The position numbers and the translations under genes were made by a program. Below, one piece after another: positions 46,379 through 56,063 of a DNA stretch of 64,000 nt. Positions within the stretch are counted from its first letter, which is position 1; each line of letters starts with the position of its first letter. Source of the DNA: Calothrix sp. HK-06 (GTDB lineage: Bacteria > Cyanobacteriota > Cyanobacteriia > Cyanobacteriales > Nostocaceae); assembly GCF_001904745.1 (NCBI RefSeq), contig NZ_MRCD01000021.1, positions 1 through 64,000 of the forward strand. The letters run 5' to 3'. The notes below the pieces were generated by a model. It did no database searches. It worked only from the letters and a program-made list of their open reading frames with translations, and had not been told where the DNA came from.

Positions 46379-46700
46379 TAATCCCCCCAACCCCCCCTGA
46401 CAAGGGTAGGTTTTTTCTGCCCCAAACCCCAGACACGGGTGACAGGAAGACAAGTAGACAAGGAGGGGGATTTTCTACCTTGTCTACCTTCCATCCTTGT
46501 CTACCTTGCCTCTCACGGTTTTCTAGAAAAAAAACCTACCCTTGTGAGCCCAACCCCCCCGCTCCGGAGGAGGGCTAAAATGCTCTTTCCCCTCTTATTA
46601 ATGAAGGCTAAAAATACTCTTCCCCCTCTTATTAATGAGGGCTAAAATCCCCTCTTGTTCCCCCCTTATTAAGGGGGGCTAGGGGGGATTTTTAATGCTA
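46379..46700. repeat. nested inverted-repeat element (MITE-like) plus CCCTCTTATTAA repeats
   Basis: ACAAGGGTAGGTTTTTT (about 46400) faces AAAAAACCTACCCTTGT (about 46529), a 17-bp inverted repeat. Inside, GTAGACAAGG faces two CCTTGTCTAC copies. The ends read CCCCCCAACCCCCC and CCCAACCCCCC. After it come three TTCCCCCTCTTATTAATGA-type units and CCCCCCTTATTAAGGGGGG. It carries no transposase and interrupts the vapC fragment. Confidence 0.8.
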
Positions 46701-46852
46701 CGGTTTAATTCGATACCTTCCAAACATCCTCTAACACCTCTCTGTGCGTACTCTGCGTCTCTGTGGTAATAATCTTACCAACTCAGCACTCAACACTCAG
46801 CACTCATCACTATTCTGATATGCTTAAAGCCGATAAGATAATTATTTAAGCT

Positions 46853-48928
46853 ATGCCAGCGTCTATTCAACCTACTATTACGGCTTTTCCTCTGGCTGCC
46901 GTTGTTGGTCAGGAAGCGATTAAACTAGCTTTATTATTAGCAGCAGTTGACCCTGGACTTGGGGGAGTTGCTATTGCAGGTCGTCGCGGTACGGCAAAGT
47001 CTGTGATGGCGCGCGCTATTCATGCTTTGTTGCCTCCTATTGAAGTGGTTAAGGGGGGGATAAGTAATTGTGAGCCTGACCGTCCTGAAGAATGGGATGA
47101 TATTCTTGTGGAACAGGCATCCTGCCTGTTACTCAAGGACGGGCAGGATGCCCGTTCCACAAGAGAGACAAGAGAGACAGTAGAGACAGAGATTATTCCG
47201 GCGCCTTTTGTACAGATACCGCTTGGCATTACTGAAGATAGGTTATTAGGTTCTGTTGATGTGGAAGAGTCAGTAAAACAAGGCGCCACCATATTTCAAC
47301 CTGGTTTACTTGCTGCTGCACATCGGGGAGTTTTATACGTTGATGAAATTAACTTACTTGATGACCAAATAAGTAACCAGCTATTAACTGTATTATCTGA
47401 AGGGCGTAACCAAATTGAACGTGAGGGTATTAGCTTTCAGCATCCCTGTAGACCTTTATTTATAGCTACATATAACCCAGAAGAAGGAGACTTGCGTGAA
47501 CACCTTCTTGACCGTATTGCTATAGTTCTTTCTGCTAGTGGTGTACTTGGTTTAGACCAACGTGTTGAAGCTGTGGAACAAGCTATATCTTACTCGCGTT
47601 CGCCTCAAGAGTTTTTACAGCAGTACAGCGAAGATATTGACAGCATTAAAACTCAAATTATTTTGGCGCGCGAGTGGCTCAAAGAAGTTACTATTACCCA
47701 TGAGCAAATAGCTTATTTAGTTGATGAAGCTGTTCGAGCGCAAGTTCAAGGACACCGCGCAGAATTATTTGCTGTACGAGTAGCTAGGGCAGCAGCAGCT
47801 TTAGAAGGACGTAGTAAAGTTACTGCCGAAGATTTAAAACGCGCGGTGGAATTAGTAATAGTGCCAAGAGCAACTGTTATACAAACACCACCCGACGAAC
47901 CACCACCACCCCCTCCTCCTCCACCACAAAGTCAAGAAGAACCAGAAAATCAAGAAGAGGAACAGGAGGAAAACGAAGACCAGGAAGAAAACGAAGACCA
48001 GGAAGAAAACGAAGACCAAGAACCACCTGGTATTCCTGAAGAATTTATCTTTGACCCAGAGGGAGTAATTCTTGATGATAGTGTGTTGTATTTTGCCCAA
48101 ATGGCACAACGTCAAGGCAAGTCAGGAAGTCGCAATGCGATATTTTCTGATGACCGAGGACGTTATGTTAAACCCATGCTACCTAAAGGTAAAGTAAAAC
48201 GTATTGCTGTTGATGCTACTTTACGTGCTGCGGCGCCATATCAAAAAGCCCGTAGAGAAAGACAACCAAATCGTAAAGTCGTTGTTGAACAAGGCGATAT
48301 GCGTTCTAAACGGTTAGTTCGTAAAGCAGGCGCCTTAGTTGTATTTATAGTTGATGCATCTGGTTCAATGGCATTAAACAGAATGCAGTCGGCAAAAGGC
48401 GCCGTCATGCAATTACTAACCGAAGCGTATCAAAACCGTGACCAAATATCATTAATACCTTTTAGAGGTGAACAAGCAGAAGTGCTATTACCTCCTACTC
48501 GTTCAATAGCACTTGCACGTAATAGATTAGAGAGATTACCTTGTGGTGGTGGTTCCCCATTAGCACATGGATTAACTCAAGCTGTACGTGTAGGGATGAA
48601 CGCTCAAATGAGTGGAGATATTGGGCAAGTCGTACTAGTGGCAATTACTGATGGTCGTGGTAACATTCCGCTCTCACGTTCATTAGGAGAACCGCAAGAC
48701 CCAGACCGAAAACCTGATATCAAAGCTGAATTATTAGACATTGCAGCACGAATTCGCACTCTTGGAATGCAGCTTTTAGTAATAGATACCGAAAGTAAAT
48801 TTGTCTCAACAGGCTTTGCAAAAGAACTAGCTAATGTTTCCGGTGGTAAATATTATCACCTACCTAAAGCTACCGACCAAGCCATCGCCGCAATGACAAA
48901 AGGCGCCATTGCCGATTTAAGACGCTAG
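46853..48928 (+). CDS. chlD: magnesium chelatase subunit ChlD
   Basis: 691 residues. Works with ChlI and ChlH to insert Mg into protoporphyrin IX in chlorophyll synthesis. AAA+ half: [57 protein letters not shown]. Linker: a proline run and an acidic Glu/Asn repeat ([19 protein letters not shown]). C-terminal integrin-I domain: [20 protein letters not shown] (MIDAS DxSxS). An in-frame inverted repeat adds residues about 85-104 between [11 protein letters not shown] and the [15 protein letters not shown] segment; related proteins are shorter there, so it is probably a tolerated surface insertion. Start ATG 46853. Confidence 0.95.
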   Translation: MPASIQPTITAFPLAAVVGQEAIKLALLLAAVDPGLGGVAIAGRRGTAKSVMARAIHALLPPIEVVKGGISNCEPDRPEEWDDILVEQASCLLLKDGQDARSTRETRETVETEIIPAPFVQIPLGITEDRLLGSVDVEESVKQGATIFQPGLLAAAHRGVLYVDEINLLDDQISNQLLTVLSEGRNQIEREGISFQHPCRPLFIATYNPEEGDLREHLLDRIAIVLSASGVLGLDQRVEAVEQAISYSRSPQEFLQQYSEDIDSIKTQIILAREWLKEVTITHEQIAYLVDEAVRAQVQGHRAELFAVRVARAAAALEGRSKVTAEDLKRAVELVIVPRATVIQTPPDEPPPPPPPPPQSQEEPENQEEEQEENEDQEENEDQEENEDQEPPGIPEEFIFDPEGVILDDSVLYFAQMAQRQGKSGSRNAIFSDDRGRYVKPMLPKGKVKRIAVDATLRAAAPYQKARRERQPNRKVVVEQGDMRSKRLVRKAGALVVFIVDASGSMALNRMQSAKGAVMQLLTEAYQNRDQISLIPFRGEQAEVLLPPTRSIALARNRLERLPCGGGSPLAHGLTQAVRVGMNAQMSGDIGQVVLVAITDGRGNIPLSRSLGEPQDPDRKPDIKAELLDIAARIRTLGMQLLVIDTESKFVSTGFAKELANVSGGKYYHLPKATDQAIAAMTKGAIADLRR
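47105..47163 (+). repeat. 25-bp inverted repeat inside chlD
   Basis: CTTGTGGAACAGGCATCCTG... and ...CAGGATGCCCGTTCCACAAG are complementary over 25 bp with two mismatches, with a 9-bp loop. Same family as 33212 and about 40018. A GAGAGACA-type tract follows. Confidence 0.92.
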
Positions 48929-48942
48929 AATTGATGAATGTC

Positions 48943-48970
48943 GTAGAGACGTTATATGTAACGTCTCTAC
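48943..48970. repeat. GTAGAGACGTTATATG palindrome after chlD
   Basis: Same family as 44363 with one base changed. It lies 14 bp after the chlD stop and 38 bp before dusA, and may serve as terminator or processing hairpin. Confidence 0.85.
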
Positions 48971-49008
48971 AATGTAATGTAATTTATTAACAGCAATTAC
49001 CTAACAAT

Positions 49009-50004
49009 TTGGTACGACAAGACTACTACCCCTTAAGCGTGGCGCCAATGATGGACCACACAGACCGCCATTTTCGCTATTTCATGCGGCAGATAACAAA
49101 AAAAACTCTGCTATATACCGAAATGGTTACAAGCGCAGCAATATTACACGGCGATAAAGAACGTCTTTTAGGATTTTCAACCGAAGAGAAACCCCTAGTT
49201 CTCCAAGTCGGTGGCGATAACCCCGTACAACTTGCCGAATGTGCCCGTATCGCATCCGATATGGGGTATGACGAAATTAATTTAAATGTTGGTTGCCCAA
49301 GTAGTCGCGTCCAAGATGGTAATTTCGGCGCCTGTTTAATGGCACAACCCCACAAAGTCGCTGACTGTGTAGCAGCAATGATTAATGCTGTAAATATTCC
49401 TGTAAGCGTCAAGCATCGTATTGGTGTTGATGATATTGACTCTTACGAGCATATGGCAAACTTTGTTAGTATTATTGCTTCTGCTGGATGCCGTATATTT
49501 AATGTTCACGCCCGTAAAGCTTGGTTAAAAGGTTTAAGCCCAAAAGAAAACCGTGATATTCCACCTTTACGTTACTCAGAAGTTCATCGTCTCAAAGCAG
49601 AATTTCCACACTTATTTATTGAAATTAACGGCGGATTTTTAAATCTAGAACAGGTTCGCACGCAATTAAAATCAGTTGATGCGGTCATGATTGGACGTGC
49701 AGCTTACGATAATCCTTATATATTTGCCGCTGCCGACTCACTAATTTACAGAGAAAATACTCCGGTGCCAACACGTCATCAAATCGTAGAAGCAATGTTT
49801 CCCTATATAGATAAATGGGCAGCAAAAGGATTGAAACTAAATAAAATTACCCGTCATATGCTGCAATTATTTGCTGGACAACCAGGTAGTCGCGCGTGGA
49901 AACAGCATTTAACAGAATATTCTTGCCGTGAAGGAGCATCATCACAAGTTGTTGCACAAGCACTTGCTTTAGTACCAATTAAACAGCTTGAGGCAATTCA
50001 TTAG
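49009..50004 (+). CDS. dusA: tRNA-dihydrouridine synthase A
   Basis: 331 residues starting TTG 49009 (MVRQDYYPLSVAPMMDHTDR). Reduces uridines 20/20a of the tRNA D-loop with FMN. Motifs: VAPMMDHTDRHFRYFMRQ, EINLNVGCPSSRVQDGNFGA with the catalytic Cys in NFGACLM, VSVKHRIGVDD, IFNVHARKAWLKGLSPKENR (the DusA-specific part), and VMIGRAAYDNPY. Normal length. Overlaps the facing HTH gene by 26 bp. Confidence 0.94.
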   Translation: MVRQDYYPLSVAPMMDHTDRHFRYFMRQITKKTLLYTEMVTSAAILHGDKERLLGFSTEEKPLVLQVGGDNPVQLAECARIASDMGYDEINLNVGCPSSRVQDGNFGACLMAQPHKVADCVAAMINAVNIPVSVKHRIGVDDIDSYEHMANFVSIIASAGCRIFNVHARKAWLKGLSPKENRDIPPLRYSEVHRLKAEFPHLFIEINGGFLNLEQVRTQLKSVDAVMIGRAAYDNPYIFAAADSLIYRENTPVPTRHQIVEAMFPYIDKWAAKGLKLNKITRHMLQLFAGQPGSRAWKQHLTEYSCREGASSQVVAQALALVPIKQLEAIH

Positions 50005-50359
50005 TACTAGAATTTTTGAGATTATTTTTTGCCAAAGAGTCAGCAATTAATCGTAATACCTCAACTTGTTCTTCAGGCGCCGCTTGAACCACCATCGTTC
50101 GTAAACTAGCACCTTCGGTCTTTACGCCAAATAACTCACATAAATACCAAGTTCTTGCATCTTGGGGCAGTACTAGGAGTAGAGCAATAAGCTTCGCGGC
50201 TCCTAGGTCAGCTTTTCCATGACGAAAGCGCGAAAGAATAACTCTTGAAATGCCAGCATCAGCAGCTACTTTTGTCGCATTCAAATTGAAGCGGTTCATC
50301 ATTTCGTCGAACAACTGCCAGTGCGATTCAAAATTTTCCTGCGTTATAAAACTTTGCAT
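49979..50359 (-). CDS. XRE-type helix-turn-helix regulator
   Basis: 126 residues. Residues 25-60 form a Cro/C1-type HTH (NLNATKVAADAGISRVILSR, FRHGKADLGAAKLIALLLVL), followed by LPQDARTWYLCELFGV and a helical tail. The last 8 codons overlap the dusA 3' end in antisense. No operator is obvious. Targets unknown. Confidence 0.75.
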   Translation of the reverse strand: MQSFITQENFESHWQLFDEMMNRFNLNATKVAADAGISRVILSRFRHGKADLGAAKLIALLLVLPQDARTWYLCELFGVKTEGASLRTMVVQAAPEEQVEVLRLIADSLAKNNLKNSSTNELPQAV

Positions 50360-50657
50360 TTTTTATATTGTATAGTTATCTATACGCTGTATACTAAGCG
50401 ATACAATAGAAAGTAGCGATATACGGCTAATCCAATCGTACCAAACGATTCACAATTTTGCCTAAATCGTCATTTGACATAAGTGGACAGTTTGAGAGTG
50501 TTTGTTAACAACCTCTTGTCCTCTTGCTGCCCCTAACTAAAAGCGGAAGGCGCACAACAGTATTAATCATCGTTGATGACGTCTCCGTATTATTACCGCA
50601 AAACTTTTATTCGGCAAGTCAAGAGCGAATCATTATGAATTTGAGGAAGTGTCACTT

Positions 50658-51260
50658 ATGAATACTACATCTACTAAAGATTCCACTAAAAACTCAGTTT
50701 CAGCTAAAACGCGCGTTTTCCCAGCCAAAGAGCCAGGAGGTAGATACTGGACTGGAAACAAGATTAGGAAATCCTCAAACACAAATATATCCTCTAGGAA
50801 AAATGATGGTGCCGAATCAAGAGAGGATAAACAAGACCTCAATATATCCTCTAGGAAAATTAGTGATACTGAATTCCTAGAGGATAAACAAGACTCAAAT
50901 ATATCCTCTAAGAAAATTAGTGATACTGAATTCCTAGAGGATAAACAAGACTCAAATATATCCTCTAAGAAAATTAGTGATACTGAATTCCTAGAGGATA
51001 AACAAGACCTCAATATATCCTCTAGGAAAAAGCGGCGCCTAAAGGGTGACGGTAGTGGATGTATATATTACCGGACTTCTATTAAAAATGGTAAAGAATA
51101 TCACGAAGCGTACTTTCAGTATGAATTTTGGAAAAAAGGAGACTGCTTATCAAAATCTTCTAGGTATATTCCTAAGAAATTACTAAAGGTAGTTCAAGAG
51201 TTAAATCAATGTAAGGCGCCTGTTCGGGAAATTTTGGCAGTTCTAGGAGAAATATTGTAG
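50658..51260 (+). CDS. cyanobacterial small basic protein with N-terminal 19-residue tandem repeats
   Basis: 200 residues from ATG 50658 (GAGGA 10 nt upstream; GTG 50649 lies too close to that site). The N-terminal 120 residues are low-complexity and contain the unit ISSKKISDTEFLEDKQD four times. The C-terminal 80 residues form a conserved block I have seen in many cyanobacterial proteins: KGDGSGCIYYRTSIKNGKEY, HEAYFQYEFWKKGDCLSKSS, RYIPKKLLKVVQELNQCKAP, VREILAVLG. That block contains charged and aromatic residues suggesting nucleic-acid binding, but its function is unknown to me. The mirror frame on the minus strand is an artefact of the repeat. Confidence 0.7.
   Translation: MNTTSTKDSTKNSVSAKTRVFPAKEPGGRYWTGNKIRKSSNTNISSRKNDGAESREDKQDLNISSRKISDTEFLEDKQDSNISSKKISDTEFLEDKQDSNISSKKISDTEFLEDKQDLNISSRKKRRLKGDGSGCIYYRTSIKNGKEYHEAYFQYEFWKKGDCLSKSSRYIPKKLLKVVQELNQCKAPVREILAVLGEIL
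50784..51031 (+). repeat. 57-bp tandem repeat (four units plus part)
   Basis: Units start AATATATCCTCTA at 50784, 50841, 50898, 50955 and 51012 (partial). Each holds both TATCCTCTA and its complement TAGAGGATA, so every unit can fold. 57 bp equals 19 codons, keeping frame. The middle units are nearly identical. Confidence 0.92.
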
Positions 51261-51271
51261 AGATGCTTTAA

Positions 51272-51316
51272 TTTGAAACCGGGTTTCCTCGTTGAAATCT
51301 AGAAACCCGGTTTCTT
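51272..51316. repeat. GAAACCGGGTTTC palindromes
   Basis: GAAACCGGGTTTC at about 51273 and AGAAACCCGGTTTCT at about 51300, separated by 14 bp. Related to the pair at 21923. It lies between the converging repeat-protein and rhomboid genes and may end both transcripts. Confidence 0.75.
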
Positions 51317-51327
51317 TCGCGTAAGTC

Positions 51328-52035
51328 CTACCTTTGTTGAAATCGCATAAAAACGGCGCCAAACAAAATTCCAATTCCATGTGTCCAATAACCTATACTC
51401 CATTGATTAACACCGTTAGGTGGAATCTCTAAACTACCTATTCCATAAAATAGTTGTTGAATAAACCACCAAAATAAATAGAAAAAAGCTGGTATTTCTA
51501 CAGGAATAAATACAACTAGTAAAGGTAACACTGAATCTATTTTAACTTTAGGAAATTTATATATGTATGCTCCTAAGCACGCAGCTACGGCGCCATTAGC
51601 TCCAATTAACGGTACTGCTAAATTTGGTTCTCCGAATATTTGTACTACACTCGTTAAGATTCCGGCTGCCAGATAAAGAGTTAAGAAGCGCACTCTCAGG
51701 AGTACTTTTTCGAGAGTGCTACCAAATACCCATAAAAACAGCATATTTCCCAATATTTGGGCAAAACTACCGTGTATAAACATTCCTGCTAGTAAGGACG
51801 TCGAACGTATTATGATGGCTATGCTTGCTGCTGCATTACCTGATACGGTGCTTCCGATTGCACCTGATATTTGTGCTGGTGCCACTCCCCAAGCATTAAT
51901 AAAGTATCCTAGTTCTCCTGACAGTTCGAGCTTTAGTTCGTATAAAAATAAAGCGATGTTTAAACCAATTAAGCTCATTGTCGCAAACGGCTTTGCGCGC
52001 GTAAACAAGAATACATTATCGCTAACAGGAATCAT
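51328..52035 (-). CDS. rhomboid-family membrane protein lacking the catalytic serine
   Basis: 235 residues, six or seven hydrophobic helices. The fold is recognised by ATMSLIGLNIALFLYEL, GMFIHGSFAQILGNMLFLWV and FGSTLEKVLLRVRFLTLYLA, and the C-terminal helix has WTHGIGILFGAVF with the dyad His. The active-site GxSG is instead GANG (VPLIGANGAVAACLGAYIY); the codon is AAT. So the nucleophile Ser is Asn and the protein should be proteolytically dead, like the iRhom/Derlin group. A cytosolic/periplasmic insert (GVAPAQISGAIGSTVSGN) is typical of this bacterial subfamily. Partners unknown. Confidence 0.85.
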   Translation of the reverse strand: MIPVSDNVFLFTRAKPFATMSLIGLNIALFLYELKLELSGELGYFINAWGVAPAQISGAIGSTVSGNAAASIAIIIRSTSLLAGMFIHGSFAQILGNMLFLWVFGSTLEKVLLRVRFLTLYLAAGILTSVVQIFGEPNLAVPLIGANGAVAACLGAYIYKFPKVKIDSVLPLLVVFIPVEIPAFFYLFWWFIQQLFYGIGSLEIPPNGVNQWSIGYWTHGIGILFGAVFMRFQQR

Positions 52036-52087
52036 AAAATTGAGTATGTCAATATTAAAATTAGATGTATCGCATTAATTAAAGCAA

Positions 52088-54223
52088 ATGTTAGGAAGCA
52101 CACTCGCACTTCGATACCAAATTATTAATAGCCTTGGTGGTGGTGGATTTGGTGAAACCTATGTTGCTTCGGACTCCCAACTCCCTGGTACACCGCAATG
52201 TGTAGTTAAAAAACTCAAGCCTCAATCCAATGACCCTGAAACTCTACAAACTGCACGGAGACTATTTGATACTGAGGCACAGGTTTTATACAAGTTAGGT
52301 ACTCACGAACAAATTCCTCAGTTAAGAGCTTATTTTGAGGAAAATCAAGAGTTTTACCTTGTGCAAGAATTCATTGAAGGTCATGACCTAAGTGTTGAGT
52401 TGATACCTGGTAAAGTTTACTCCCAAGAACAAGTTATTTTACTTTTACAAGAAATTTTAGAAATCTTAAAATTTGTTCATCAAAATAAAGTTATTCATCG
52501 CGATATAAACCCCCGTAATATCCTCCGTCACAAACACGATAATAAGTTATTTTTAATTGATTTCGGCGCCGTTAAGCAAATTACTACAAATGTTGTAACT
52601 TCTCAAAGCCAAAAATTCACTGTCGCTATCGGTACTCCCGGATACATTCCTAGCGAACAAGCACAGGGAAACCCTAGATATAGCAGTGATATTTATGCAC
52701 TAGGTATTATTGGTATTCAAGCTTTAACAGGTATATCACCCGAACAATTAGAATATGATGAGTCTACTTCAGAAATTATGTGGCGCCATCTAACAACTGT
52801 GAGTGATGAGCTTGCAGCAATTCTAGATAAAATGGTACGGTACGATTTTCGCCAACGGTACCAAGATGCTAGTATGGCGCTACAAGGATTTAAAGATTTA
52901 AATAAACGCCAATCATCTCAAGCTACAATTGCACTAGCACCCGCGTCTCCAATTGTTCCAGTACAGCAACATATTCAGCCTGTTAATTGTATTAAATTGA
53001 TTAAGTCTATTAATATAAAAAGCATCGTTACTAAAACTGTAACTGGAATAGCTTTAATCGGTTTTGTGTCAACGGTATATGTGTTTGTTTCAAACGCTGT
53101 AAACTCTAATAATTCTGCTGAACTGTATAAACAAGCCAATACCTTATATGAATTGCAGCGTTATAATGATGCTTTAAATACATATCAAAAAGCTGTTGAT
53201 ATTCGCGCTGATTATGGTGATGCTTGGTATGGCAAAGGTAAAGCTTTACATGAACTAAAACGATATAAAGATGCTTTATTAGCATACGATAAAGCTATTC
53301 AAATTTCTCCAAATAATAAAGACGCTTGGAGAGGTCGAGGGTTTACTTTAGATAAGTTAAATCGTCAAAGCGAAGCTATTGCTTCATATGATAAAGCATT
53401 AACTCTACAACAGAATGATTTTGAGATATGGAACGCTAAAGGTGAGTCTTTAACTGATTTGAAACGTTATGATGATGCAATTAAGGCTTTTGATAAAGCT
53501 GTCGAGCTAAAACCAGATTATTATCAATCTTGGTTTAATAAGGGCAAAATACTCCATACTCTCAAACGTTATGATGATGCCCGAAACGCCTATGATAAAA
53601 CAATCGAACTAAAACCAAGTTACGAAGCAGCTTGGTATAGTAAAGGCAATGCGTTAACAAATTTACAACGTTATCAAGATGCATTTAACGCTTACGATAA
53701 AGCCGTACAACTCAAACCAGATTATGCCACTGCGTGGTTTTCCCGAAGCAACACGTTACTAAATTTACGACGATATCCAGAAGCTATTGACTCATTCAAC
53801 CAAGTTATAAAATACGATCCCAACAACTACCAAGCACTTTTAAGTCGCGGTTGGCTATTACATCAACAGCAACAATATGAACAAGCTGTACAATCTTACG
53901 ATAAAGCAATAGCAATTAAACGTAACAACTACCAAGTTTGGTTCAATCGCGGCAATTCACTATTTAGCCTTAAACGCTACGAAGATGCAGCAGCATCATA
54001 CAACCGTGCGATTCGCTATAAACCAGACCATTACGAAAGTTGGTACAGTCGAGGAAACGCATTCTTTAATATGCAGCGTTTTCAAGATGCTATTGCTTCT
54101 TATGAACGTGCCATTAAACTAAAACCAGATTACCAGCAAGCAATAAATGCTCTCAAAGCATTGCAAACGCAGCAGCAACAACTTCAACAACCCCAACAAC
54201 CGCAACAGATAATTAAAAGATAA
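52088..54223 (+). CDS. Ser/Thr protein kinase with TPR repeats
   Basis: 711 residues, start ATG 52088. Kinase domain 8-275: glycine loop LGGGGFGETYVASD, lysine in PQCVVKKLKP, catalytic loop VIHRDINPRNILRH, LFLIDFGAVKQI, PGYIPSEQA. The catalytic-loop lysine (HRDxK) is Asn here (HRDIN), which is unusual. A single membrane helix lies at about 311-332 (TKTVTGIALIGFVSTVYVFV). Then about ten TPR units (AWYGKGKALHELKRYKDALL and so on) face outward or into the lumen. It converges with another kinase at 54261; a shared hairpin separates them. Sensor role is inferred from layout. Confidence 0.92.
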   Translation: MLGSTLALRYQIINSLGGGGFGETYVASDSQLPGTPQCVVKKLKPQSNDPETLQTARRLFDTEAQVLYKLGTHEQIPQLRAYFEENQEFYLVQEFIEGHDLSVELIPGKVYSQEQVILLLQEILEILKFVHQNKVIHRDINPRNILRHKHDNKLFLIDFGAVKQITTNVVTSQSQKFTVAIGTPGYIPSEQAQGNPRYSSDIYALGIIGIQALTGISPEQLEYDESTSEIMWRHLTTVSDELAAILDKMVRYDFRQRYQDASMALQGFKDLNKRQSSQATIALAPASPIVPVQQHIQPVNCIKLIKSINIKSIVTKTVTGIALIGFVSTVYVFVSNAVNSNNSAELYKQANTLYELQRYNDALNTYQKAVDIRADYGDAWYGKGKALHELKRYKDALLAYDKAIQISPNNKDAWRGRGFTLDKLNRQSEAIASYDKALTLQQNDFEIWNAKGESLTDLKRYDDAIKAFDKAVELKPDYYQSWFNKGKILHTLKRYDDARNAYDKTIELKPSYEAAWYSKGNALTNLQRYQDAFNAYDKAVQLKPDYATAWFSRSNTLLNLRRYPEAIDSFNQVIKYDPNNYQALLSRGWLLHQQQQYEQAVQSYDKAIAIKRNNYQVWFNRGNSLFSLKRYEDAAASYNRAIRYKPDHYESWYSRGNAFFNMQRFQDAIASYERAIKLKPDYQQAINALKALQTQQQQLQQPQQPQQIIKR

Positions 54224-54266
54224 TTAGCTATTAACTATTAACTAGTTAGCTAATAGCTAATTATCT
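54218..54266. terminator. two-way hairpin between converging kinase genes
   Basis: AGATAATTAGCTATTA and TAATAGCTAATTATCT are perfect 16-bp complementary arms around a 17-nt loop. The arms include both stop codons. AT-rich with no long T-run, so termination may be partial. Confidence 0.7.
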
Positions 54267-56063
54267 AATATTTACCTCTTGCATAAAATCTCCAGGGTGC
54301 AAATCTTGGAGTCTCGTTTGTGAGGCGCCATTAATAAACGAATTGTTTGTACTAGTTTGATTACGAGTTAGGTTTGAAGTTTGTGCAGTAGACATTGCAA
54401 CTTCTTCTCCAGTCGCAAATCGCTGTTTTTGTGTGTACTCAATCAGCTTTGCTTGCGCTGTTGCGTATACTGAAGTATCTTCGGGTATTTGTTCCAAATA
54501 TTTAACTGCCGCTTCAAACTCCTGGTTTGTAGCTTTTTTATACGCTTGCTGCAATATATATGCTGCACGCACATGACGTTTTTGAGTATATTCTGCTACC
54601 TTTAGCTCTACTACTTGATTAGTACTATTGTTTTTAGGTATTTGATTTAAATAATTTAACGCCTCATTGAAGTCTTTGGCGCCTGCTTTCTCATAAGCTT
54701 TAGCTAATAAAGTCTTGCTTTGAACCTCAATATGACGATTCGCTTGTGCAACTAATCTATCAGTTTTGGTTTGCCAGTATAAAATATCTGGAACAATAGG
54801 AGCTACTTTTAATACATCCGACCAACGTCCCTCCGAAATAGCGTTTTCGGCAGTTTTATATTGTTCTGCTGCTATTTGCCACTGATGCTGCCATTCTTCT
54901 ATCGTTGCTTGCGCTTCTGGATAAACGTTAGAAGTTACAGGTATTGATTTTGCTTTCGCAATGGCACCGTTTAAATCCCCTGATTGGAAGTCTTCTGTCG
55001 CTTTATATAATGTATCTGTTTCTGATGGCGCCGGAGTATTACTATTAAGCAGCGAGTAAACCCCAAAACCCATCACCAAAGAATTTGCAACTAATCCAAC
55101 TTTTACACCTGTTAACAATGGTGAAATATTCTTAACACCGTTTTTACCATTAGCTGGGTTTTGCGAATTTACAGTCTCAAGAATTGTATACTCAGCCTCA
55201 ACTGTATCTGGGTAAATATATTCTGGTATCTGTTGAAGTGCCTGATATACAGATGCTGCTGTTTGAAAACGATTTTTATGGCTGTAACGAATCATTCGAC
55301 TAATAACCATAGCCAAATAATCGCTCACTTCTGTTTCTTGGGTTCTCCAAATAATTTCATTGCTACGAGGGTCTACTTGTAACTGCAATGGTGTTAAACC
55401 TGTCAACGCTTGAATTGCAATCATTCCCAGCGCATAAATATCACTACTAAGCTGTGTCTGACCAATAAATTGCTCAGGAGGAATATATCCTAACGAAGTA
55501 ACAGGTATCCGATAAATAGGTAGTACCGTATCTGTCCCAAAATCAACTGGCTGAATCGAACCAAAATCTATTAGTACTAGCTTACCATCACTAACGCGAC
55601 GGATTAAATTTTCTGGCTTAACATCGCAGTGAATAACACCATTGGAGTGAACAAAATCAAGAATTTCTAGAACGTCCATCAAAAACTTAATAACTTCGTT
55701 TTCGTTCCAGAAATAACTAAAGTTGTTATTGGTGGGCAATTCTGCCGTCAGCGCATGTCCTTCAATAAACTCTTGAACTAAGTAAAAACGCTCATTCTCC
55801 TCAAAACAAGCAATAAGTTCTGGAATTTGGTTATGGTGTCCTAACTGCTTGAGAGTTTCGGTCTCCGTCAAAAACCGTAACCTCAGCGTTTCCAAGTGAC
55901 TTGGATGAAAATTTGTTACTTTCAGTTGCTTAACAACGCGCTTTGGGTTCTCTGGGTGGTCGATATCTACAGCAATGTATGTCTGTCCAAACACCCCAGC
56001 ACCTAGGCTTTGTACGATTTGGTAACGTCTATACAGTACTTTACCGAGCATGTGGTGAGTCAT
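54261..56063 (-). CDS. membrane Ser/Thr protein kinase
   Basis: 600 residues, ATG 56063 or the Met at codon 5. Kinase domain 10-280: SLGAGVFGQTYIAVD, RVVKQLKV, catalytic loop VIHCDVKPENLIRR, LVLIDFGSIQPVD, LGYIPPEQF. The Arg of HRD is Cys, so activation-loop control of the RD type is probably absent. One membrane helix follows at about 318-340 (GVKVGLVANSLVMGFGVYSL). The outer part has helical repeat units (SKTLLAKAYEKAGAKDFNEA, LNYLNQIPKN; AAYILQQAYKKATNQEFEAA, VKYLEQIPED). Same overall design as the TPR kinase across the hairpin, but clearly divergent. Confidence 0.9.
   Translation of the reverse strand: MTHHMLGKVLYRRYQIVQSLGAGVFGQTYIAVDIDHPENPKRVVKQLKVTNFHPSHLETLRLRFLTETETLKQLGHHNQIPELIACFEENERFYLVQEFIEGHALTAELPTNNNFSYFWNENEVIKFLMDVLEILDFVHSNGVIHCDVKPENLIRRVSDGKLVLIDFGSIQPVDFGTDTVLPIYRIPVTSLGYIPPEQFIGQTQLSSDIYALGMIAIQALTGLTPLQLQVDPRSNEIIWRTQETEVSDYLAMVISRMIRYSHKNRFQTAASVYQALQQIPEYIYPDTVEAEYTILETVNSQNPANGKNGVKNISPLLTGVKVGLVANSLVMGFGVYSLLNSNTPAPSETDTLYKATEDFQSGDLNGAIAKAKSIPVTSNVYPEAQATIEEWQHQWQIAAEQYKTAENAISEGRWSDVLKVAPIVPDILYWQTKTDRLVAQANRHIEVQSKTLLAKAYEKAGAKDFNEALNYLNQIPKNNSTNQVVELKVAEYTQKRHVRAAYILQQAYKKATNQEFEAAVKYLEQIPEDTSVYATAQAKLIEYTQKQRFATGEEVAMSTAQTSNLTRNQTSTNNSFINGASQTRLQDLHPGDFMQEVNIR

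Noticed and set aside
46294-46578. 94-codon plus frame read as one protein
   Set aside because: Only the first 22 residues resemble a protein (PIN domain); the rest is repeat sequence in translation.
47852-48115. 87-codon minus frame within chlD
   Set aside because: Antisense shadow of the proline and acidic linker; chlD is certain on the other strand.
50633-51013. Minus-strand frame with repeated SSRNSVSLIFLED units
   Set aside because: It mirrors the 57-bp repeat; the plus strand has the ribosome binding site and a conserved C-terminal domain.
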